DNA of 64,000 nt from Skermanella sp. TT6 (GTDB lineage Bacteria; Pseudomonadota; Alphaproteobacteria; Azospirillales; Azospirillaceae). Location: NCBI RefSeq assembly GCF_016653635.2, contig NZ_CP067420.1:5296001-5360000 (forward strand), in the 5' to 3' direction. Numbering within the stretch: the stretch's first letter is position 1; each line of letters starts with the position of its first letter. Position numbers and translations under genes: made by a program. Under the pieces are notes generated by a model that was not told the DNA's origin, did no database searches, and saw nothing but the letters and a program-made list of their open reading frames with translations. Of this stretch, positions 35,120 to 43,752 are shown piece after piece.

Positions 35120-35533
35120 TCAGGCCTGGGCCGCGAGGGCGTAGAGCCGGGCTTCGGTCTCGGCCAGGACCCAGCCTTCCACCTTGACCGTCCGACCCTC
35201 GGCGAAGTCCCGCCGGATGCGGCCGCGCAGCCAGCCGTGGATCTCGGCGTCGGCAGAACCGGCAAGGCGGTCGCGCTCCGCGCCGAAGATCGTGTCGACC
35301 AGCACCTCGCGCGGCCGGCACAGATCGGCATGGCCCTGGCAGGCGAAGCCGACGCGGCGCGCGTCGTTCGGCCGGGAGAACATCCGGAGCGCCCGGTCGG
35401 CCAGATCGCGGTCTCCCGCCCTTTCGGGCAGGGCGAAGGCGCCGGCCGGGGACGGGGCCACGGCGGCCAGCCCGGTGACGGCGGCGAAGCCGGCCAGGGC
35501 GGTGCGGCGGGTAAGCTTCATGCGGGTGCTCAT
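35120..35533 (-). CDS. Tat-exported small subunit of a GMC dehydrogenase (gluconate 2-dehydrogenase subunit 3-like)
   Basis: A 137-residue protein with a twin-arginine signal (MKLTRRTALAGFAAVTGLAA, cleavage about AGA near residue 32). The body contains ADRALRMFSRPNDARRVGFA and RDFAEGRTVKVEGWVLAETE and resembles the small gamma subunits that escort FAD-dependent GMC dehydrogenases through the Tat system. The ATG at 35533 overlaps the stop of the GMC gene upstream. It contains the dehydrogenase partner's likely export signal, since the large subunit has none. Confidence 0.7.
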   Translation of the reverse strand: MSTRMKLTRRTALAGFAAVTGLAAVAPSPAGAFALPERAGDRDLADRALRMFSRPNDARRVGFACQGHADLCRPREVLVDTIFGAERDRLAGSADAEIHGWLRGRIRRDFAEGRTVKVEGWVLAETEARLYALAAQA

Positions 35534-37113
35534 GCTGTCAACAGCCCCTTCAGGTGTCCGGCCAGCCGGACGGAAAGCGCGGTGATGGTGAAGGTCGGGT
35601 TGGAGGTGCCGACCGTCGTGAAGACCGAATTGCCGACGACGTAGAGATTGCCGACGCCATGGACCCTGCAGTCGGCATCGACGACGCCATCGCGCGGATC
35701 GGCGCTCATCCGGGTCGTGCCGGCATGGTGGAAGCCCCAGGTGTCGAAGCGCGACCAGACGTTGGGATCCTCCTCCATGGCGATCTGCATCCGGCCGAGG
35801 CCGAGACGCCCCAGTTCCTCGCCCATCAGTTCCATGGAGCGGACGACGCTGTGCTTCTCGATCTCCTGCGTCGCCCAGTGCAGGTTGATCCGGCGCAGGC
35901 CAAGATCGTCGACCTGGTCGGTCAGGGTGATGCGGCTGTCGGGGTTGGGGACCTGCTCGACCTCCATCTTCAGCAACCAGACCGCCAGGTTGCCCGTGTC
36001 GCCCGTGACCCTGCGGGCGAGGTTGCCCGCGACATAGTCGATGTCGCAGATGATGTTGCCGACATGGACGTTGAAGTCGCGCATCCAGCCGCCGCCCGAG
36101 ATGAACTTCTTCAGCCCGTCGCGGATCGCGGCGAGCGACCGGTCGCCCTGGGTGCGGATGCCGTCGTAGAGTTCCAGGCTGAACTGCGCGTTGCACATCC
36201 GCTCGGCGCGGATCGTCTCCTCGCTGAGGTGCAGCGAGCCTTCGATGTATTCGCCGCTCGGCACCGTGTTCCGGCGGTAGAAACCGAGGTCGGTCGAGCC
36301 GTCCGACAGCAGGATCATGCCGGGGCTGGCGACCCGGTGCTCCATGAAGAATCGGCCGACGTTGTCGTGCTCGTTTCCGATGCCGTTGGGACGCACCTTG
36401 TTGGCGTTCAGCAGCATCCGCGGGTTTTCCATCCCGCCGCAGGCCAGCACGAAATGGCGGGCGCGGAAGGTGGAGCGGTTGCCCGCCGCGTTGACGACGG
36501 TCACTTCCCGGATCAGGTCCTCGGTCTCGCCGATCACCAGGTCGACGACGCTGCAATTGAGGTAGCAGGTGACGTTGGGCGACGCCTTGACGGCATCGCG
36601 GTGGACCTCGCCGAAGCGGGTCGCGTGGATCTGGGTGGCGCCGGTGTGGAATCGCTTCGGATCGAACGGCAGCATCGGCATGCCGGCCGCCTTGGACCAG
36701 TACTCGCCGTCGAACAGATGGGGATTGAGGCCGATGATCTCGGCCGCGCGCGGATAGTGGGCCTTGACGTCGTCCAGGGTGATCGGCCAGCCGCTGTGCG
36801 GGATCCAGTCGCGCTTTTCGAAATCGATCGGGTCCAGGCTGCGGCAATAGCCGCCCCAATGGTTCGTCGTGCCCCCGAAATAGCGCAGGCGGCAGGCGTC
36901 CAGATCGGCATACTCGATACCGGTCTGGGTGCCCTCGTAATTGGGTTGCCCGTTCTCCGGATACTCGAAGCCGCCCGCCTCGATGATGGATACCCGGAAG
37001 GGCGCACCGGTCAGTTCCAGCGCCATCGTGATGCCGGCGGCACCGGCACCGATGATGCAGATTTCGGTCTCGATGACTTCGCCGGAAGGTATCTCGGCGC
37101 CTTCTAAGATCAT
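35530..37113 (-). CDS. GMC-family FAD-dependent oxidoreductase, large subunit
   Basis: A 527-residue flavoprotein. The N-terminal dinucleotide-binding motif is EICIIGAGAAGITMALEL (residues 17-34), with FGGTTNHWGGYCRSLDPIDF following and FVLACGGMENPRMLLNAN in the middle. The C-terminal GMC region is WGFHHAGTTRMSADPRDGVV and VGNSVFTTVGTSNPTFTITA. The group resembles sugar, cholesterol-like and gluconate dehydrogenases; the substrate is unknown. It is coupled by ATGA to a Tat-signal small subunit, so the complex is probably periplasmic. Tandem 17-bp repeats with a TGATCA core lie directly upstream and may be its control site. Confidence 0.82.
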   Translation of the reverse strand: MILEGAEIPSGEVIETEICIIGAGAAGITMALELTGAPFRVSIIEAGGFEYPENGQPNYEGTQTGIEYADLDACRLRYFGGTTNHWGGYCRSLDPIDFEKRDWIPHSGWPITLDDVKAHYPRAAEIIGLNPHLFDGEYWSKAAGMPMLPFDPKRFHTGATQIHATRFGEVHRDAVKASPNVTCYLNCSVVDLVIGETEDLIREVTVVNAAGNRSTFRARHFVLACGGMENPRMLLNANKVRPNGIGNEHDNVGRFFMEHRVASPGMILLSDGSTDLGFYRRNTVPSGEYIEGSLHLSEETIRAERMCNAQFSLELYDGIRTQGDRSLAAIRDGLKKFISGGGWMRDFNVHVGNIICDIDYVAGNLARRVTGDTGNLAVWLLKMEVEQVPNPDSRITLTDQVDDLGLRRINLHWATQEIEKHSVVRSMELMGEELGRLGLGRMQIAMEEDPNVWSRFDTWGFHHAGTTRMSADPRDGVVDADCRVHGVGNLYVVGNSVFTTVGTSNPTFTITALSVRLAGHLKGLLTA

Positions 37114-37122
37114 GTCTCAATC

Positions 37123-37156
37123 ATTCCTTGATCACTGGCATTCCCTGATCACTGGC
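37123..37156. repeat. tandem 17-bp repeat upstream of the GMC operon
   Basis: Two units, 37123-37139 and 37140-37156, differ at one base; each is ATTCC(T/C)TGATCACTGGC with a TGATCA palindrome. They start 9 bases from the GMC start codon, overlapping its leader, and could be operator half-sites or a replication-slippage product. Confidence 0.6.
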
Positions 37157-37304
37157 CCTGGGCACGGCGAGCGCGAGCCTATGTTTCGCCCCGGACGCGG
37201 ACAATCGAGCAGGGTTGGTACCCCTATCGCCACATATCTAAGGTAGAGCAACCGGCCCAGCCACAAACGTGTTTCCCCGGCACCGACGATTCAAGGAGAT
37301 CCCT

Positions 37305-37982
37305 ATGGCACACATGGATACCGCCTTCGTGTTCGACCTGGACGGCACGCTGATCGACAGCGTCTACCAGCATGTGCTCGCATGGCAGGAAGCGCTGGAC
37401 GCCGAGGGGATCGAACTGTCGGCCTGGCGCATCCACCGCAAGATCGGCATGAGCGGCGGGCTGTTCACCAACATGCTGGTCCGGGAAACCGGGCTCGACA
37501 TCGACCAGGACCTGCTGGACCGGCTGCGGGCGCGCCATGCCGAGGCCTACCGTCGGCAGTCCGGCCGGCTGCGGGCCCTGCCGGGATCGCGGGAGTTGCT
37601 GGCGCACCTGACGGACTCCGGCATTCCCTGGACGATCGCGACCAGCGGCCGGATGGAGACCGCGGCGCCCGCGCTGGAGGTGCTTGGAATCGACCTGGAG
37701 AAGATCAAGGTCGTGACCCGCGACCAGGTCAAGTATGCCAAGCCGGATCCGGACCTGTTCCTGACCGCGGCGGAGCGGCTGGGCGTCGACATCCAGTCCA
37801 CCATCGTGGTCGGCGACAGCATCTGGGACACGCTGGCGGCCCAGCGCGCCCGCGCGCTGAGCGTCGGCCTGCTGTGCGGCGGCTACGGCGCCGACGAGCT
37901 CCAGAGGGCGGGAGCCTTCCGGGTCTACGAGGACCCGGCCGACCTGCTGAAGCACCTGGACGAGGTCGGCGGCCGGCGCTGA
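37305..37982 (+). CDS. HAD-superfamily phosphatase (subfamily IA)
   Basis: A 225-residue hydrolase with the HAD motifs: motif I FDLDGTLIDS (nucleophile Asp at residue 10), motif II ATSGR, the lysine in KYAKPDP, and motif III VVGDSIWDT. The long cap after motif I places it with phosphoglycolate-phosphatase-like members. AAGGAG lies 7 bases before the ATG at 37305. The substrate is not predictable. It is followed by a PAP2 phosphatase gene after 54 bp. Confidence 0.82.
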   Translation: MAHMDTAFVFDLDGTLIDSVYQHVLAWQEALDAEGIELSAWRIHRKIGMSGGLFTNMLVRETGLDIDQDLLDRLRARHAEAYRRQSGRLRALPGSRELLAHLTDSGIPWTIATSGRMETAAPALEVLGIDLEKIKVVTRDQVKYAKPDPDLFLTAAERLGVDIQSTIVVGDSIWDTLAAQRARALSVGLLCGGYGADELQRAGAFRVYEDPADLLKHLDEVGGRR

Positions 37983-38036
37983 CCGGCGGCGGGCCGGACC
38001 AGGAACAAGGAATGCAGGCAATGCGTTCTGTCCGGC

Positions 38037-38666
38037 ATGGAAAGTTCCTATCCGCTGCCCCGCCCGGTGAGGCATACGGCGCGGGCGATGATCGCCCGCC
38101 GGCCGTTGGTTGCCAAGGCCTGCTCCCCGGAACCGACCGGGGTGGCTGGCCTTGACCTGATCGTCCGCAACTTCTGTCTCGACGACCCCGGACCCGTCGC
38201 CCAGGCGGTCAAGATCGCGGGACGCTACGGCATCAAGCGCCACGTCCTGATCCCCGCCTTCGCCCTGTGCTGGGCCGCGGGCAGCCATCGCGACCTGCCG
38301 GCGATGAAGCGGGCCGGGAAGGTCGGCGTGACCGGCGTGGTGGCGACGGCGCTGGTGTCCGAAGTGATCAAGCGCAACCTGTGCCGCTCCCGCCCCTGCG
38401 ACTGCGGCGATGCCGGCGAATGGGGCACCGAGGGTGCCCGCTCCTTCCCCTCCGGCCATGCGGGAAGCGCCTTCGCGGCCGCCACGGCGATCGCCTGCAC
38501 GGTCGGGGACCGCCGCATCGGCGCGGGCCTCTTCCTGACGGCCGGCGTGCTGGCGGGCGGGCGAGTCTACGCCGACCGGCACTGGACTTCCGACGTGGTC
38601 GCCGGGGCCGTCCTGGGCACGGCGGTCACCGCGCTGGCGGCATGGTGGCTGGGAGTTCGGCGCTAG
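38037..38666 (+). CDS. PAP2-family membrane phosphatase
   Basis: A 209-residue protein with the three phosphatidic-acid-phosphatase motifs: KRNLCRSRP (K-x6-RP), FPSGHAGSAFAAATA (PSGH) and GRVYADRHWTSDVVAG (R-x5-H-x3-D). Hydrophobic helices surround motifs 2 and 3. It probably dephosphorylates a lipid phosphate or undecaprenyl pyrophosphate at the inner membrane. The ATG at 38037 is the first plausible start; ones at residues 18 or beyond are possible. Confidence 0.8.
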   Translation: MESSYPLPRPVRHTARAMIARRPLVAKACSPEPTGVAGLDLIVRNFCLDDPGPVAQAVKIAGRYGIKRHVLIPAFALCWAAGSHRDLPAMKRAGKVGVTGVVATALVSEVIKRNLCRSRPCDCGDAGEWGTEGARSFPSGHAGSAFAAATAIACTVGDRRIGAGLFLTAGVLAGGRVYADRHWTSDVVAGAVLGTAVTALAAWWLGVRR

Positions 38667-38681
38667 GAAAGAATGAGGAGA

Positions 38682-38995
38682 TGGTGTCCGCGGCGGGATT
38701 CGAACCCACGGCCCCAGGATTCATCCCACTTCGGCTTTCGCCGCCGCCGAGCTATCGATATGCCCGGCGTTCGTGGTCTGGACTGTCCCTTCACCATGGG
38801 CCGAAGCCGACAGGTGCCGCCCGTCCAGTCTCTACACCTTCCCCGACCTTTCGGAGGGGGCTTGGCTCGGGATCGGCACGGTGCCGTCGGCACCGGAGCT
38901 TTCCCCGACTTTGAGCGGATCCGCCGCGCGGTTTCCCCTCGCGACGCCCAATTGAACTAGGAATCCTGTGCTCTATCCTGCTGAGCTACGCGGAC
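38682..38995 (-). tRNA. tRNA-Arg(CCU), interrupted by a group I intron
   Basis: The exons are 38959-38995 (nucleotides 1-36) and 38682-38721 (37 to the end, with CCA encoded). Joined, they give an acceptor stem GTCCGCG/CGCGGAC, D arm GCTC/GAGC, anticodon stem CAGGA/TCCTG with loop TTCCTAA (anticodon CCT), T arm GTGGG-TTCGAAT-CCCGC and discriminator A before CCA. All stems pair. A 237-base insertion splits the anticodon loop after nucleotide 36. tRNA scanners without intron models may miss this gene. Confidence 0.93.
38722..38958 (-). ncRNA. self-splicing group I intron (IC3-like) in tRNA-Arg(CCU)
   Basis: 237 bases inserted after the anticodon. The 5' exon ends in U and the intron ends in G, as required. 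P1 is visible at 38947-38961: anticodon CCU pairs with the internal guide GGG, giving the U-G wobble at the splice site, closed by AG/UU. P2 is CGUCGCG/CGCGGCG around AGGGGAAACCG. Core segments GAGCCAAGC, GAAGGUGUAGAGACUGGACG and GGUGAAGGGACAGUCCAG match the Azoarcus tRNA-Ile intron. P7 strands GACUG (38826-38830) and CAGUC (38781-38785) covary with GACUA/UAGUC there. No homing-endonuclease frame is present. Confidence 0.92.
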
Positions 38996-39106
38996 ATTAT
39001 CTCCTGTGGAATGTCTAGCGGTTTTCGCCCCCTGCGGCAACCCGCAAATCGCCCGCCCCGGATCAACCTGCCCGTATCGACCTGGGGCACCGGCCATGCT
39101 ATTTCC

Positions 39107-41986
39107 ATGGGCATGACCGACACCGCCCAGACCGATTCCGTCCCGACGGAAACCGCCGCCAAGACCGCCGATGGCCTCTACCTGGTGGATGGCTCCGGAT
39201 TCATCTTCCGCGCCTACCACGCCATTCCGCCGCTGACCCGCGCCGACGGCACTCCGGTCAACGCGGTGATGGGCTTCACCAACATGCTGATGAAGCTGCT
39301 GGCGGACCATCATGCCGAGGCGGTGGCGGTGGTCTTCGACAGCAAGCGGCTGAACTTCCGGAACGAGTTCTACGCCGACTACAAGGCCCACCGGCCCGAG
39401 CCGCCGGAGGAGCTGAAGCCCCAGTTCGGCATCATCCGCGAGGCGGTCGAGGCCTTCTGCGTGCCGTCGATCGAGCTGGAGGGGTACGAGGCCGACGACC
39501 TGATCGCGACTTACGCGCGCCTCGCCCGCGAGCAGGGACGGCAGGTCACGATCGTCTCGTCCGACAAGGACCTGATGCAGCTGGTCGGCGACGGCGTCGC
39601 CATGCTGGACCCGATGAAGAACAAGCCGATCGGGCCGGAAGAGGTCTTCGAGAAGTTCGGCGTGACGCCGGACAAGGTGGTGGACGTGCAGGCGCTGGCC
39701 GGCGACCCGGTGGACAACGTGCCGGGCGTTCCCGGCATCGGCGTCAAGACCGCGGCCCAGCTGATCGGCGAGTACGGCGACCTGGAACAGCTTCTGGAGC
39801 GGGCCGGCGAGATCAAGCAGCCCAAGCGCCGCCAGGCCCTGATCGACAATGCGGAGCTGGCGCGGATCTCCAAGCGGCTGGTCCGGCTGGACGATCAGGC
39901 GCCGGTGCCGGTGCCGCTCGACGATCTCAAGGTGCGCGAGCCCGACCACGGGAAGCTGCTGGGCTTCCTGCGGCAGCAGGGCTTCCGGTCGATCATCACC
40001 CGGGTCGAGAACGAGATCCGCGCCGACGGCAAGCTGGTGGACGGCGCCTCCGCCCCGGCGGGCACGGCGGCCCCGGCGGATGGATCGGCCGCTTCGGCCT
40101 CCGCGCCGGAGGTGAAGCCCCGGGCGCAATTCGGCGGCAAGGGCATCTACGAGCTGGTCCAGACCGCCGAGGCGCTGGACCGCTGGATCGCGGCCGCCTA
40201 TGCCGCCGGAACGGTCGCGGTCGATACCGAGACCGATTCGCTGAGCGCGTGCAGCACCCGGCTCGTCGGCGTCTCGATGGCGGCGGAACAGGGAGCGGCC
40301 TGCTATATCCCGGTCGGCCATGTCGGCCCGGGGGGCGCTCCGGCGGAAGGATCGCTCGACCTCAGCCCGTCCGACGCGCCGCCGCAACTGCCGGTCGCCG
40401 AGGTGGTGGCGAAGCTGAAGCCGCTTCTGGAAGACCCGGCCGTGCTGAAGGTCGGGCATAACCTGAAATTCGATATCCAGGTGTTCGGCAGCCACGGCAT
40501 CCGGCTCTCCCCGATCGACGACACCATGCTGATCAGCTACGTGCTGGAGACGGGGCTGCACGGCCATGGCATGGACGAGCTGTCCAAGCTCCATTGCGAC
40601 TATACACCGATCACCTACGACCAGGTGACCGGCACCGGCAAGTCGCGGGTCACCTTCGACCGGGTGCCGTTGGACAAGGCGACCGAGTACGCGGCGGAGG
40701 ACGCCGATGTGACGCTCCGCCTGCATCACGCGCTGAAGCCCCGGCTGGTGCCGGAGCGGCTGACCACGCTCTACGAGACGATCGAGCGGCCGCTGGTCCC
40801 CGTCATCGCCGACATGGAGGCCTGCGGCATCCTGGTGGACCGGGACGTGCTGAAGGAGCTGTCGGGCGACCTGGCGTCCAGGCTGGCCGAGCTGGAGACC
40901 GAGATCCACCGGCTGGCCGGCCATCCGTTCAATGTCGGCTCGCCCAAGCAGCTGGGCGACGTGCTGTTCGGCGAGATGGGATTGCAGGGCGGCAAGAAGG
41001 GCAAGACCGGCGCCTATTCGACCGACAGCGCCACGCTGGAGCCGCTGGCCGAGCAGGGCCACGACATCGTGCAGAAGGTGCTGGACTGGCGCCAGTTCTC
41101 CAAGCTCAAGAGCACCTATACCGACAGCCTGCAGCAGCAGATCGACGCCAAGACCGGCCGGGTCCACACCTCGTTCTCGCTGGCGATCACCAACACCGGC
41201 CGGCTGTCGTCCAACGATCCCAACCTTCAGAACATCCCGATCCGCACCGAGGAGGGCCGCAAGATCCGCCGCGCCTTCATCGCCAAGCCGGGCCATGTGC
41301 TGCTGTCGGTCGACTATTCCCAGATCGAGCTGCGGCTGGTCGCCGAGATGGCCGGGATCGAGGCGCTGAAGCACGCCTTCCGCGAGAACATCGACATCCA
41401 CGCCATGACCGCGTCCCAGGTGTTCGGCGTGCCGCTGGACCAGATGACCGGGGAGATCCGGCGCAAGGCCAAGGCGATCAATTTCGGCATCATCTACGGC
41501 ATCAGCGGCTTCGGCCTGGGCCGCCAGCTCGGCATCCCGGCGGGGGAGGCCAACGCCTTCATCAAGAAGTACCTGGAGCGCTTCTCCGAACTGGCCGCCT
41601 ACATGGAGCAGACGAAGGAGTTCTGCCGCAAGACCGGCTACGTCACGACCCTGTTCGGCCGCCGCTGCCACATCCAGGGGATCACCGAGCGCAACCCGGC
41701 GCGCCGCCAGTTCGCCGAGCGTCAGGCGATCAACGCGCCGATCCAGGGGACCGCGGCCGACATCATCAAGCGCGCCATGGTCCGCATTCCCCCGGCGCTG
41801 GAGAAGGCCGGCCTGACGGGCCGCATGCTGCTGCAGGTCCATGACGAGCTGGTGTTCGAGGTCCCGGAAGGCGAGGCGTCCGAGACCTCCGACACCGTAC
41901 GCCGCGTCATGGAAGGCGCTGCGAGCCTGGGCGTGCCGCTGGTCGCCGAGGCCGGTACGGGACACAGCTGGGCCGACGCGCACTGA
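39107..41986 (+). CDS. polA: DNA polymerase I
   Basis: Repair and Okazaki-fragment polymerase, 959 residues. The N-terminal 5' nuclease domain (YLVDGSGFIFRAYHAIPPL, VVFDSKRLNFRNEFYADYKA, GDPVDNVPGVPGIGVKTA) is followed by an intact 3'-5' proofreading domain (VAVDTETDSLS, VGHNLKFDI, YAAEDADVTLRL keep the acidic residues). The polymerase domain has motif A SVDYSQIELRLVAEMAG, motif B RRKAKAINFGIIYGISGFG and motif C LLQVHDELVFEVP. A linker of about 30 Ala/Pro-rich residues separates the nuclease domains. The start could be the ATG at 39107 or 39113; no strong Shine-Dalgarno is visible. It is divergent from the split tRNA. Confidence 0.95.
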   Translation: MGMTDTAQTDSVPTETAAKTADGLYLVDGSGFIFRAYHAIPPLTRADGTPVNAVMGFTNMLMKLLADHHAEAVAVVFDSKRLNFRNEFYADYKAHRPEPPEELKPQFGIIREAVEAFCVPSIELEGYEADDLIATYARLAREQGRQVTIVSSDKDLMQLVGDGVAMLDPMKNKPIGPEEVFEKFGVTPDKVVDVQALAGDPVDNVPGVPGIGVKTAAQLIGEYGDLEQLLERAGEIKQPKRRQALIDNAELARISKRLVRLDDQAPVPVPLDDLKVREPDHGKLLGFLRQQGFRSIITRVENEIRADGKLVDGASAPAGTAAPADGSAASASAPEVKPRAQFGGKGIYELVQTAEALDRWIAAAYAAGTVAVDTETDSLSACSTRLVGVSMAAEQGAACYIPVGHVGPGGAPAEGSLDLSPSDAPPQLPVAEVVAKLKPLLEDPAVLKVGHNLKFDIQVFGSHGIRLSPIDDTMLISYVLETGLHGHGMDELSKLHCDYTPITYDQVTGTGKSRVTFDRVPLDKATEYAAEDADVTLRLHHALKPRLVPERLTTLYETIERPLVPVIADMEACGILVDRDVLKELSGDLASRLAELETEIHRLAGHPFNVGSPKQLGDVLFGEMGLQGGKKGKTGAYSTDSATLEPLAEQGHDIVQKVLDWRQFSKLKSTYTDSLQQQIDAKTGRVHTSFSLAITNTGRLSSNDPNLQNIPIRTEEGRKIRRAFIAKPGHVLLSVDYSQIELRLVAEMAGIEALKHAFRENIDIHAMTASQVFGVPLDQMTGEIRRKAKAINFGIIYGISGFGLGRQLGIPAGEANAFIKKYLERFSELAAYMEQTKEFCRKTGYVTTLFGRRCHIQGITERNPARRQFAERQAINAPIQGTAADIIKRAMVRIPPALEKAGLTGRMLLQVHDELVFEVPEGEASETSDTVRRVMEGAASLGVPLVAEAGTGHSWADAH

Positions 41987-42004
41987 GCGCGGCGGTCGCC
42001 GGCA

Positions 42005-42982
42005 TCAGTTCGACCTGCGCCCCGTGAACACCGCGTCCAGGCTGGGGGCGTCGAGGATGTTCTCGGCCCATTCGTCCAGATCGCCGTCAGGGGCGCCGAG
42101 CACCCGTTCCAGCGTCGATTCGGGCACGTCACCGAAGCGCCGCCGCAGCAAGCGCAACAACAGGTCGGCCTTGCCCTCGGCCTTGCCTTCCGCCTTCCAC
42201 TGTTCCGCTGCGATCGACATGATCCTGGCCTCCTGACCTGGAACGATCTCCGTCAGCGCGTCCCGTAGGATCGCCGCGTTGATCTCGTTCGGCTCGGCGA
42301 TAAGGTAGCGTACCAATGCCACCAAGTCATCAAAGCCGATGGCCAGCGCCGCCCGGCCGAGCTTTACCAGCAGCTCGTAAAGGTCGCCGCGGCGGCTGCC
42401 ATGCTTCAGGATCAGCAAACCGACCCGAAGCACCTTTTCGCGCGACAGGCTGGCGTCGTCGATGCGGCCGAGATCGGCCAGCGAGTAGCGGAAATCCAGG
42501 AGGTACGGCCGCAGCATCTCGTCGCCCAGTTCCATCCCGGCGGCGAAATCCAGGGGTATCCGCCACTCAGCCTCGCCGTGATAGACCACGAGCGGCAGGA
42601 TGGGCGGCAGCGGCTTCAGCCTGCCGTCGGCATCCCTGCCCTCCCGCTGGACCCACCACTGCCAGATCTTGACCTCGTAGCCGAGCAGCTGAAGGCCGAT
42701 CCGCGGCTCCGGCCAGGCCTTGTGCTCCAGCAGGGCATAGATGAAGGCGGCCCCGCCCGTGAGGGTGCGGGTCCGGTAAAGCCGGTCGGTGCGGTATTCC
42801 TGAAGTTCCCGATCGACGAAGGAGCCGTGCTCCAGCACGGGATCCTCCGGGGAAAGCTGGCGGGCGACTTCCTCCGGAAGGCGCTCGCGGATCAGGGCGC
42901 CTGCCGCGCCGGGCTGATCGAGCAGGCGTTTGAAGAAATGATCGTGGCGCTGGATCAGGCGGGAGGTCATCGACGGGAACAT
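42005..42982 (-). CDS. Rpn-family recombination-promoting nuclease (DUF4351-type C-terminus)
   Basis: A 325-residue protein of the Rpn/putative-transposase family. The PD-(D/E)XK nuclease core is visible: RHDHFFKRLLDQPGAAGALI, the acidic residue in YRTDRLYRT and the E-x-K of YALLEHKAWPEP. The C-terminus carries KAEGKAEGKADLLLRLLRRR and ends LDEWAENILDAPSLDAVF, the DUF4351 pattern. Such proteins raise recA-independent recombination in E. coli and are frequently duplicated. A C-terminal remnant of a relative is at 16155-16619. The ATG at 42982 gives MFPSMTSRL; the next ATG, 12 bases in, is equally possible. Confidence 0.85.
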   Translation of the reverse strand: MFPSMTSRLIQRHDHFFKRLLDQPGAAGALIRERLPEEVARQLSPEDPVLEHGSFVDRELQEYRTDRLYRTRTLTGGAAFIYALLEHKAWPEPRIGLQLLGYEVKIWQWWVQREGRDADGRLKPLPPILPLVVYHGEAEWRIPLDFAAGMELGDEMLRPYLLDFRYSLADLGRIDDASLSREKVLRVGLLILKHGSRRGDLYELLVKLGRAALAIGFDDLVALVRYLIAEPNEINAAILRDALTEIVPGQEARIMSIAAEQWKAEGKAEGKADLLLRLLRRRFGDVPESTLERVLGAPDGDLDEWAENILDAPSLDAVFTGRRSN

Positions 42983-43087
42983 CCGGTTGGGGAATCATGC
43001 GGAAGTATTCGCATGCCCGACCGGCGTTTCCCTATCGAAGCGTCCGCCGCGCGGCTGCGTCAAATCGGCCGCGCGACGGTCCTCCGG

Positions 43088-43729
43088 TCAGACCGCGACC
43101 TTGAACTCGGCCTCGGTCTTGGACTTGATGTCGTCCACGGTGACGCCGGGGGCGACCTCGATCAGGGTCAGGCCGCCACCGTTCTCATCGATCTGGAAGA
43201 CTCCCATGTCGGTGATGATCATGTCGACCACGGCGGCCCCGGTCAGCGGCAGGGTGCACTTGTTCAGGATCTTCGGCTCGCCGTCCTTGGAGGCGTGCTC
43301 CATCACCACGACGACCTTCTTGACGCCGGCGACCAGGTCCATGGCGCCGCCCATGCCCTTGACCATCTTGCCCGGGATCATCCAGTTCGCCAGGTCGCCG
43401 TTGGCCGCCACCTGCATGGCGCCCAGGATCGACAGGTCGATGTGGCCGCCGCGGATCATGCCGAAGCTGTCGGCGCTGCTGAAATAGCTGGTCTTCGACA
43501 GTTCCGTGATCGTCTGCTTGCCGGCATTGATCAGGTCGGGGTCCTCCTCCCCCTCGTAGGGGAACGGGCCCATGCCCAGCATGCCGTTCTCGCTCTGCAG
43601 CGTCACCTCGATCCCTTCGGGGATGTAGTTCGCCACCAGGGTCGGGATGCCGATGCCCAAATTGACGTAGAAGCCGTCGCGCAGTTCCTTCGCGGCGCGC
43701 GCCGCCATCTCTTCGCGGGTCCAAGCCAT
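43088..43729 (-). CDS. scoB: 3-oxoacid CoA-transferase subunit B
   Basis: The beta chain of succinyl-CoA:3-ketoacid CoA transferase, which activates acetoacetate with succinyl-Co[21 protein letters not shown] and the catalytic glutamate segment [20 protein letters not shown] are diagnostic, followed by [19 protein letters not shown]. Its 213 residues are normal. The ATG at 43729 gives [19 protein letters not shown]. It is 23 bp after scoA in a two-gene operon. An adipate/3-oxoadipate CoA transferase (PcaJ) is the closest alternative. Confidence 0.9.
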   Translation of the reverse strand: MAWTREEMAARAAKELRDGFYVNLGIGIPTLVANYIPEGIEVTLQSENGMLGMGPFPYEGEEDPDLINAGKQTITELSKTSYFSSADSFGMIRGGHIDLSILGAMQVAANGDLANWMIPGKMVKGMGGAMDLVAGVKKVVVVMEHASKDGEPKILNKCTLPLTGAAVVDMIITDMGVFQIDENGGGLTLIEVAPGVTVDDIKSKTEAEFKVAV

Positions 43730-43752
43730 GTTCTTATCTCCTCCCCTGTTGG

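Noticed and set aside
38037..38960. Protein-coding frames running through 38667-38960
   Set aside because: This interval is the split tRNA and its intron; the open frames are incidental to structured RNA sequence.
38957..41983. A 1008-codon open frame antisense to polA
   Set aside because: High-GC codon usage leaves the complementary frame open. Its translation is low-complexity Arg/Gly/Asp/His-rich with no family resemblance, whereas the plus strand is unambiguous DNA polymerase I.
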